This document shows, in pieces, positions 6,881 to 12,145 of a DNA stretch of 12,145 nucleotides. The position numbers were made by a program, and so were the translations under genes. Origin of the DNA: Planctomycetota bacterium (lineage in GTDB: Bacteria; Planctomycetota; UBA1135). Position 1 is the stretch's first letter. Each line of letters begins with the position of its first letter. The stretch covers positions 1-12,145 of the forward strand of contig JALUUN010000251.1 of assembly GCA_027021325.1 (NCBI GenBank), written 5' to 3'. Below the pieces are notes generated by a model that did no database searches, was not told where the DNA came from, and saw only the letters and a list, made by a program, of their open reading frames with translations.

Positions 6881-9454
6881 GGCCGCGGCCAGGGAGGCCG
6901 GCTCCTCCCGCGGCGGCCGGCGCGGCACCCGCACCAGGAAGCTGGCCCCGCCCAGGGGGCCGGCTCCCTCGTGCTCCACGCGTCCGGCGTGGGCCAGGAC
7001 GATGTTGCGCACGATCGCCAGACCGAGGCCCGTGCCGTGGGACTTGCCCTGGGTCGTGAAGGGGAGGAAGAGCTCGCTGCGCAGGGTCGCAGGGACACCC
7101 GGCCCGTTGTCCGCCACTCGCAGCCACAGGTCCTCGCCATCACGGCCGGCCTCGATACGGATCCTCGGGTCGGCGGGGGGCTCTCCCATCTGGGTGAGGG
7201 CATCGCGGGCGTTGAAGAGGAGGTTCTCCAGAACGCGGCGCAGACGATCCGCGTCGAACTCTCCGGCCAGGTCGTCCGCGCCCAGGGCCAGCTCCAGGGT
7301 GATGCCCGCAGCCTCCAGGGAACTCCGGTGCTCTTCCAGGGTGCCGCGGACAGTCTCTCCGAGGTCGGCAGGCCGGGTGCGCAGGCGGATCTCCGCATCG
7401 CGCACGAACTCGCTCAGCTCCTGCACCATGCCCGCAACACGGTCGGCAGCGTCCTCGGCCTTGCGCAGGTCCTGCTCGAGATCGCCGAGGGCGGGGTTCT
7501 CGGCGGCGATCATCCGTAACAGGCCGATCCGCCCCGAGACCACGGTCAAAGGCCCCTTCAGATCGTGGGCGATGGTCGAGGTCATCTGGCCGATGGCCAC
7601 GAGACGGGAGTTGCGCTCGTCCAGGGCGATCTCCGCGGCACGCATGCGCAGCTGGGCCTCGATGCGCGCCTCCAGCTCCTCGATTCGGAAGGGCTTGGTC
7701 AGGTAGTCCGTCGCCCCCAGACTCAGTCCCTGGACCACGGAATCCACACCGGAGCGCGCCGTCAGGAACATGACCGGGATGTCCTGACAGGCCGGGTCGT
7801 CCCGGAGCTCGCGCAGCATCTCCTCGCCGGTCATCACCGGCATCATCCAGTCGGAAACGATCAGGTCCGGGCGCAGCCGGCGGGCCTTCTCCAGGCCGGC
7901 ACGTCCGTCCTCGGCGGTTGCCAGCCGGTAGCGGCTGCGGAGGGAACGGACCAGGAAGTTGCGCAGGTCCGCATTGTCCTCCACCAGGAGCAGGAGCGGT
8001 GCGTCCTCGGGCGCGTCCGGCGCCTCGACCGGCGCCTCCAGGCGCTTCTCCTGGAGGTCGGCCAGGAGGGCGCGCCGTCGCACCGGCGTCTCCTCCACGC
8101 CAAGAGGCTCACCCGCGGCCTCGCCCGCGGCCCGCAGGGGCATCTCCGCCCGGAAGGTGGAGCCCACCCCCGGCTCGCTGCGGAGCGTCAGGTCGCCGTC
8201 GTGCAGACGCATGAGCTCGCGGGCCAGGGACAGGCCCAGGCCGGTGCCCTGGCTCTTGCCCTTGAGGTCGCCCTCGACCTGATGGAAGCGCTCGAAGACC
8301 AGGTCCTGCTGGTCTTCGGGGATGCCGACGCCGGTGTCCTCGACCTCGAACCAGAGCCGCCCCTCCGCGATACCGGCGCGGACGGTGACACGGCCGCCCT
8401 CAGGCGTGAACTTGAGGGCGTTGGACAGGAGGTTGGCGGCCACGGTCTCCACCTTCTCCAGGTCGAAGAGGGCGTCCGGAAGACCGTCCAGCCCCTCGGC
8501 CCGCAATTCGATGGAACGACTGCGGGCGAAGCCCGCCGCACCGGTGAGGAGCTGCTGCAGGAGCTGGCCCAGGTTGGCCGGCTGGGCGTCCAGCTCCAGG
8601 CGCCCGGCCTCGAGGCGGGCGTAGTTCAGGATCATGTTCACCTGGCGCAACAGCCGCTGGGCGTTGGCGCTCATGGCCTCGAGGAGCGGACGCGGATCGC
8701 CGCGCTCCCGGCCCGAGAGGATCGCCTCCAGGGGGCCGAGGATGAGCATGAGCGGCGTCCGCAGCTCGTGGCTGACGTTGGCGAAGAAGCGGGTCTTCGC
8801 CGCGTCCAGGGACCGGAGTTCCTGGTTGACCTGCTCCATGCGCAGGCGGAAGGCCAGCTCGCGCCGGCGCCAGCGCTCCGACTGCTGGACGGCGAGGAGG
8901 GTGTAGGCACAGGTTCCCGCCAGGAAGAAGGCGGGGTTCAACATGCCCAGGTCCGGCCCCCAGGCGAGAAGGTTGATCGTGAAGTAGCCACCGGCCAGGA
9001 GCAGGCAGAACAAGGCCGCCACCCAGGGGCTCCAGGGCATGAAGAGCCCGACGAAGAAGAGCACCAGGAGGTTGCCGATGTAGTAATCGCTGCTCCAGCC
9101 GCCCAGGGGAACGGTCATGGCGCTGATCCCCCAGGAGGCCAGGGTCAGGATGCCCACGCTCAGGGGCAGGGCCCGTTGCCGGCCGCGCTCCGTCCGCACC
9201 GCCGCCACGGTGCCGAGGGAGAGGAGGACGATGAGAGCGCGGATCGCCCCGAAGGAGAGGATGACCTCCAGCCCCTTGCCCAGGTGCGGCAGGACAATCC
9301 AGTCCAGGGCCCAGAAGAGCCCGTACAGGACGAGGCCGACGGAGAGCGCGATGCGCAGGCGCTGGACCAGGAGCTCGTGGGTCTCCCGGGCGTAGGCCTC
9401 CTCGAAGCCCGCCAGGCTCTCGTCGGGAAGCGCCTCGTGGCTGACGGCGTTCAT
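6875..9454 (-). CDS. Hybrid sensor kinase: 6 TM, HisKA-HATPase, REC, HisKA-HATPase (PhcS-PhcR-like fusion)
   Basis: This is an 859-residue membrane protein. The start at 9454 is the ATG just before the coherent helical N-terminus; upstream codons in frame are Arg/Pro-rich. Residues about 33-190 hold six predicted TM helices (roughly 33-51, 64-84, 96-115, 126-143, 144-163, 171-189) with short loops and no periplasmic sensor domain. A short coiled coil leads to HisKA with H229 in SHELRTP. HATPase 1 has N-box NLLSNALKF (341-349), D373-T-G-V-G and GTGLGLSL (403-410). A receiver (487-602) has E492/D493, phospho-acceptor D535, T565 and K587. A second complete transmitter has H630 in IAHDLKGPL, N-box 744-752, D782-N-G-P-G and GTGLGLAI (807-814). 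All catalytic residues look intact in both kinases. A six-TM kinase plus a receiver-kinase corresponds to Ralstonia PhcS plus PhcR. The ligand is unknown, and the Phc link rests on architecture and neighbourhood. The stop overlaps that of the convergent methyltransferase gene. Confidence 0.9.
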   Translation of the reverse strand: MNAVSHEALPDESLAGFEEAYARETHELLVQRLRIALSVGLVLYGLFWALDWIVLPHLGKGLEVILSFGAIRALIVLLSLGTVAAVRTERGRQRALPLSVGILTLASWGISAMTVPLGGWSSDYYIGNLLVLFFVGLFMPWSPWVAALFCLLLAGGYFTINLLAWGPDLGMLNPAFFLAGTCAYTLLAVQQSERWRRRELAFRLRMEQVNQELRSLDAAKTRFFANVSHELRTPLMLILGPLEAILSGRERGDPRPLLEAMSANAQRLLRQVNMILNYARLEAGRLELDAQPANLGQLLQQLLTGAAGFARSRSIELRAEGLDGLPDALFDLEKVETVAANLLSNALKFTPEGGRVTVRAGIAEGRLWFEVEDTGVGIPEDQQDLVFERFHQVEGDLKGKSQGTGLGLSLARELMRLHDGDLTLRSEPGVGSTFRAEMPLRAAGEAAGEPLGVEETPVRRRALLADLQEKRLEAPVEAPDAPEDAPLLLLVEDNADLRNFLVRSLRSRYRLATAEDGRAGLEKARRLRPDLIVSDWMMPVMTGEEMLRELRDDPACQDIPVMFLTARSGVDSVVQGLSLGATDYLTKPFRIEELEARIEAQLRMRAAEIALDERNSRLVAIGQMTSTIAHDLKGPLTVVSGRIGLLRMIAAENPALGDLEQDLRKAEDAADRVAGMVQELSEFVRDAEIRLRTRPADLGETVRGTLEEHRSSLEAAGITLELALGADDLAGEFDADRLRRVLENLLFNARDALTQMGEPPADPRIRIEAGRDGEDLWLRVADNGPGVPATLRSELFLPFTTQGKSHGTGLGLAIVRNIVLAHAGRVEHEGAGPLGGASFLVRVPRRPPREEPASLAAAS

Positions 9455-9650
9455 CGGCGCGGTCCGCGGCCGGGCCGGAGCGACGGAAGCCCCAGGCCGG
9501 CAAGGGTCTTGCATCGGCAAAACCGCCCCCGACCTTGAGCCCCGGGGCCCGTGGATTCCAGGCTTTTCTCCCCGGGGACTCCAGGACAGAGCCCGAAGCG
9601 GCCGATCCCAGGGACGCGGGGCCGCCACAGCCGGCGCCCCCCTCCCGAAG
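9455..9650. promoter_or_regulatory. Divergent intergenic region between kinase and receiver genes
   Basis: These 196 bases separate the kinase start (leftward) from the receiver start (rightward), so they should hold promoters for both. I could not find a convincing -35/-10 pair or a Shine-Dalgarno sequence in either direction. The middle (about 9505-9535) is less GC-rich, and GATTCCAGG/GACTCCAGG-like near-repeats occur around 9554 and 9579. No known operator was recognised. Confidence 0.4.
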
Positions 9651-10019
9651 ATGGCGCACATCCTGGTCCTCGAAGACGATCCCGACACCCGCGAAACCCT
9701 GGAGCGCCTGCTCCAGCACGCCGGGCATGAGGTCACGACCGCCGGCGACGGCAGGGCAGGCGCCCGTCTCCTCGCTCAGGGCGGCTACGACCTCCTGATC
9801 ACGGACATCATCATGCCGGACCAGGACGGGCTGGCGACGATCCTGGAGGCGAAGCGCAGCCTCCCCGAGCTTCCCATCATCGCCATGAGCGGTGGCGGGC
9901 AGGGCTCGAGCGACGATTACCTGCGCATCGCCCGGGCCTTCGGGGCCAGGCAGGTCTGCCCGAAGCCCTTCAAGCCGGAGCAGATCCTGGCCCAGGTGGA
10001 GGCTGCCCTGGCCGCATGA
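9651..10019 (+). CDS. Stand-alone receiver (CheY-like) response regulator
   Basis: A 122-residue single-domain receiver. The acidic pocket is E8-D9-D10, the phospho-acceptor D52 sits in LLITDIIMP, the switch Ser is S80 (MSGGG) and the conserved Lys is K105 in CPKPF, so the phosphorylation site is complete. The protein ends at the last receiver helix, so there is no output domain. It must act by protein contact or as a phosphate shuttle. It is divergent from, and 196 bases away from, the hybrid kinase, whose second transmitter lacks its own C-terminal receiver; phosphotransfer from H630 to D52 is therefore a natural guess. In Ralstonia the phc operon also encodes a further receiver protein, PhcQ, but this one is short and the equivalence is only positional. 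No clear ribosome site precedes the ATG. Confidence 0.93.
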   Translation: MAHILVLEDDPDTRETLERLLQHAGHEVTTAGDGRAGARLLAQGGYDLLITDIIMPDQDGLATILEAKRSLPELPIIAMSGGGQGSSDDYLRIARAFGARQVCPKPFKPEQILAQVEAALAA

Positions 10020-10026
10020 AGGCCGA

Positions 10027-10063
10027 GTCACGGCATGCGTGATGTATCACGTGGCTCCGTGAC
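10027..10063. promoter_or_regulatory. Nested inverted repeats: four CGTGAY half-sites
   Basis: Four copies of CGTGAY occur in 37 bases with alternating orientation: GTCACG 10027-10032 (reverse), CGTGAT 10038-10043 (forward), ATCACG 10046-10051 (reverse), CGTGAC 10058-10063 (forward). The inner pair is a perfect 14-base palindrome, CGTGATGTATCACG, and the outer pair extends to GTCACGG/CCGTGAC. An AT-rich ATTTATC follows directly (10064-10070) and could be part of a -10 element. The site begins 7 bases after the receiver stop and ends 75 bases before the small secreted protein. An operator for a dimeric regulator is the likeliest reading. A structured RNA is possible, but no U-tract follows for a terminator. 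Confidence 0.5.
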
Positions 10064-10138
10064 ATTTATCTCGTCATTCCGGGAGGATCCTGCGCGGGGA
10101 CGGCTGACAGGGGACCTTCGTCCCCGGGAGCCAGAACC

Positions 10139-10507
10139 ATGCGCAACATCCTCCTGATCCTCGGTCTGACCGCGGCCCTGCCGGTGACGAGCGCCGACCT
10201 CGCCGCCTCCGGGCCCTCCCCGGCCAAGGTGGTCCGCACCGCGGCCGCCGTGGCCTGCACCCTGGCCCACGACCACCGCGGCCACGCGCCGGTCCGGATC
10301 GTCGCCCCGGCCCCGCGCCCGGTCGTCGTCGTCCGCGGCGGTCGCAGTCCGCGCAGCGTGGTCGTGGCACCCGCACACCGGGTGCGGGTGGTGATCCGCC
10401 ACCGCGGCTGCGGCTGGCGCGGCAGCTACTGGGTCGCCCGCCGCGGGAGCACCGTCCTCCACTGCGGCGGCTGCGGCCATCGCTTCGTCTATCGCTCCTC
10501 CTGGTAG
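10139..10507 (+). CDS. Small secreted Arg/Val-rich protein with four cysteines, function unknown
   Basis: A 122-residue protein I do not recognise. The start is supported by GGGAG at 10126-10130, eight bases before the ATG, and by a signal peptide (MRNILLILGLTAALPVTSA, cleavage near 19). The mature part is strongly basic and low in complexity: a His-rich patch (H44, H46, H49), Pro/Val/Arg stretches (PRPVVVVRGG, RSVVVAPAHRVRVV), then a C-terminal segment with C91 in RGCGW, GSYWV, and C109-G-G-C112-G-H. C40 is the fourth cysteine. The CxxC plus His residues could bind metal or form disulfides in the envelope; this is inference. The alternative that it is a chance frame is unlikely given signal peptide, ribosome site, upstream dyad cluster and downstream hairpin. 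It appears to be a single-gene unit. Confidence 0.7.
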   Translation: MRNILLILGLTAALPVTSADLAASGPSPAKVVRTAAAVACTLAHDHRGHAPVRIVAPAPRPVVVVRGGRSPRSVVVAPAHRVRVVIRHRGCGWRGSYWVARRGSTVLHCGGCGHRFVYRSSW

Positions 10508-10523
10508 GCCTTTTGGATCCCCG

Positions 10524-10557
10524 CGCGGCCGCCGGAGCCTCGGCTCCGGCGGCCGCG
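10524..10557 (+). terminator. 16-bp perfect GC hairpin after the small secreted protein
   Basis: Bases 10524-10539 and 10542-10557 are exact reverse complements; in RNA this folds as a 15-pair stem with a CUCG loop. It begins 16 bases after the stop at 10505-10507. Only GTTCCTCCC follows, so the U-tract is weak, but the stem is by far the strongest in the window and well placed to end the transcript and insulate the next gene. Confidence 0.7.
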
Positions 10558-10659
10558 GTTCCTCCCGGGCGACCGCATGAGGGGGGCCCGGCGCCGAATC
10601 CGCTTGCCCCGGGGAGGCCCGAGCCGGCCTCCATCACCCGACGGAACCCTGCCCCCCTC

Positions 10660-12145
10660 ATGCCCCCGCTACGCCCCGCCCTGCTCCTCGCGGCCCTCGC
10701 CATCCTCTCCCCGGGCGTCGGCGCCCAGACCTGGACTCTTCAGAGCCCCCATCCCGCCGACGTCAGTCTGCTCTCGGTCCAGTTCGTGGACGCGACCACC
10801 GGCTTCGTGACCGGTGAGGACCACATCCTGATGCGGACCCTCGACGGCGGAACCACCTGGGAACAGGCGCCAGGAATCCTCCGTGACCCTCTCTTCCTGG
10901 AGAACCCCTACAACCGGGTCTTCTTCCTGGATTCTCTGCGCGGGTGGGTGATCGGCAACAACAACGACGCCTGGCGCACGACGGACGGGGGGAACACCTG
11001 GATCCAGATGAGCGCCTTTCCGGCCGGCTCCTACTACTACCTGGAGTTCGTGGACGCCATGACCGGCTGGGCGGGCGGCAACGGCAGCATCGTCCGCACC
11101 CGCGACAGCGGACTGAGCTGGGAAGTCCTGACCTGGTACGATGAGCATGGCAACGTCTACGGGATGGACTTCCTGGACACCCAGACGGGCGTCTTCGTCA
11201 ACGACCCCATCTTCAACTGGCCCGAGGGCGTCTGGCTCACCCAGGACGGAGGCAACACCTGGACCCTCCTCCAGCAGGGGGCCTTCAACGAGGTGGTCTT
11301 CCTGGACGCCCAGACCATCCTTGCCCCCTCGGGGCACACGGTCTGGCGCAGCGACGACCTTGGTCAGACCTGGCAGACCTTCGCGACCTGGCTGGGCCAG
11401 GGCGTCAGCCGCCTCGCAGTCCTCGATCCGGACACGGTCCTGGCGGTGGATTGGGGAGGCAGCGTCTTCCTCAGCGGCGACCGGGGCGTGACCTGGAGCC
11501 AGGTCTTCGAGGGACCGGGCTCCCCGCCCGACGACTGGGACATCCGTTTCCGGGACGCCCAGAACGGTTGGATCTGCGGGGCCGGCGGCTGGGTCTTCGA
11601 GTCCCGGGACGGCGGCTGGACCTGGGAGCAGCGCAATCAGGGCCTCGCAGTCCCCTGGGCGGACATCCAGATGCTCCCCTCCGGAACCGGGATCGCGGTA
11701 GGCACCCAGGGCAACCTGACCTGGACCACGGACTTCGGTGCCAACTGGAGCACACAGCGCCTGCAGGTCACGGGCGCCACCCTGTTCCGGGACGAGGATC
11801 TGAACACGGCCTTCCTCCTCCACGACCAGACCGCCTTCGCCGCAGGTGACGACGGCGTGGTCTATCGCACCGACGACGGCGGAGCCACCTGGCAGTCCAT
11901 CGGCTATCCCGCCCTGCCCGAGGCCTGGATCCACTACATCGGCTTTGCCGACGCCCAGACTGGCTGGATTGTCGGCCAGGCCGAGGCCGGCTTGAACGCC
12001 TTCCTCTGGCACACCACCGACGGCGGGCAGACCTGGGTCAACCAGGATCCCGGCCTGGGCGCGCTGTACGGGGGCTGGGTCGTGGACCCCGACACGATGT
12101 GGGTCGTCGGCAGCGGGGACTTCGCCTGGAAGACCGAGGACGGCG
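10660..12145 (+). CDS. Secreted YCF48-like / Asp-box beta-propeller protein (3' end outside window)
   Basis: An open frame of 495 codons running off the window. It starts with a signal peptide (MPPLRPALLLAALAILSPGVGA, cleavage near 22). The rest is built of Asp-box repeats of the form [S/T]-x-D-x-G-x-[T/S]-W, starting at residues 60, 107, 147, 194, 231, 272, 315, 356, 404 and 452, with an eleventh beginning at 492 at the edge. Spacing is 37-48 residues. Each box is preceded by a V-x-F-x-D-x-x-T/N-G-W-type strand (for example FVDAMTGWAGGNG), the hallmark of YCF48/Hcf136-like and BNR/sortilin-type propellers. In non-photosynthetic bacteria such proteins are large extracellular scaffolds of unknown partner. 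Eleven repeats exceed one propeller, so two domains or an open array are likely. The C-terminus, which could hold a sorting domain, is not visible. No ribosome site was found upstream. Confidence 0.88.
   Translation, partial: MPPLRPALLLAALAILSPGVGAQTWTLQSPHPADVSLLSVQFVDATTGFVTGEDHILMRTLDGGTTWEQAPGILRDPLFLENPYNRVFFLDSLRGWVIGNNNDAWRTTDGGNTWIQMSAFPAGSYYYLEFVDAMTGWAGGNGSIVRTRDSGLSWEVLTWYDEHGNVYGMDFLDTQTGVFVNDPIFNWPEGVWLTQDGGNTWTLLQQGAFNEVVFLDAQTILAPSGHTVWRSDDLGQTWQTFATWLGQGVSRLAVLDPDTVLAVDWGGSVFLSGDRGVTWSQVFEGPGSPPDDWDIRFRDAQNGWICGAGGWVFESRDGGWTWEQRNQGLAVPWADIQMLPSGTGIAVGTQGNLTWTTDFGANWSTQRLQVTGATLFRDEDLNTAFLLHDQTAFAAGDDGVVYRTDDGGATWQSIGYPALPEAWIHYIGFADAQTGWIVGQAEAGLNAFLWHTTDGGQTWVNQDPGLGALYGGWVVDPDTMWVVGSGDFAWKTEDG

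Noticed and set aside
7565..9538. 657-codon open frame on the + strand opposite the kinase
   Set aside because: Its Gln/Glu/Gly-rich translation is the mirror of kinase codons; the - strand shows both kinase and receiver signatures intact.
8400..10031. 543-codon - strand frame overlapping kinase and receiver genes
   Set aside because: It is out of frame with the kinase and antisense to the receiver, and no recognisable domain is present.
10038..10051. CRP or FNR site
   Set aside because: The palindrome has GTGA and TCAC arms, but with a four-base gap and C/G ends it fits neither consensus, and no CRP/FNR gene is in the window.
10027..10063. Intrinsic terminator of the receiver gene
   Set aside because: The stem could form, but it is followed by CATTTATC rather than a T-run, and the alternating half-site pattern fits an operator better.

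Overview
The window is very GC-rich bacterial DNA, roughly 70% G+C by eye, with long open frames on all strands that are mostly composition artefacts. No marker gene fixes the taxon. The paired DUF1592/DUF1552-type genes, a secreted thioredoxin of the SDWCGWC type, and a YCF48/Asp-box secreted protein together suggest Planctomycetota or another large-genome phylum such as Acidobacteriota or Myxococcota. This placement is inference. Several starts lack a good Shine-Dalgarno sequence.

Left part (1-4887, all + strand): the 3' end of a gamma-glutamyltransferase gene, then a secreted thioredoxin-fold protein (588-1595). Next come a multi-domain haem-motif protein of the planctomycete cytochrome type (DUF1587/1595/1592/1588/1585; 1703-3568) and a Tat-exported DUF1552 protein (3565-4887). 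The last two overlap by ATGA and are clearly translationally coupled. Their biochemical job is not known to me.

Middle part (4888-10019): after about 500 bases of dyad-rich non-coding DNA comes a two-domain protein (5384-6880) with a degenerate PilZ-like N-terminus. Its C-terminal methyltransferase belongs to the PhcB-like group, known from 3-hydroxypalmitic acid methyl ester signal synthesis in Ralstonia. Facing it, with stop codons overlapping by 6 bp, is an 859-residue membrane hybrid kinase (6875-9454). Its order is six TM helices, HisKA, HATPase, REC, HisKA, HATPase. A stand-alone receiver protein (9651-10019) is divergent from the kinase. The set looks like a rearranged Phc-type signalling module, with PhcS (membrane kinase) and PhcR (receiver plus kinase) joined in one polypeptide. 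No PhcA-like or other DNA-binding output is present in the window. This is the most interesting region.

Right part (10020-12145): a compact cluster of four CGTGAY half-sites precedes a small secreted Arg/Val-rich, four-cysteine protein (10139-10507). That gene ends at a very strong hairpin. The window closes inside a secreted beta-propeller-like protein with eleven Asp-box/YCF48-type repeats (10660 to the edge).

I saw no tRNA, rRNA, CRISPR array, insertion sequence or phage gene.
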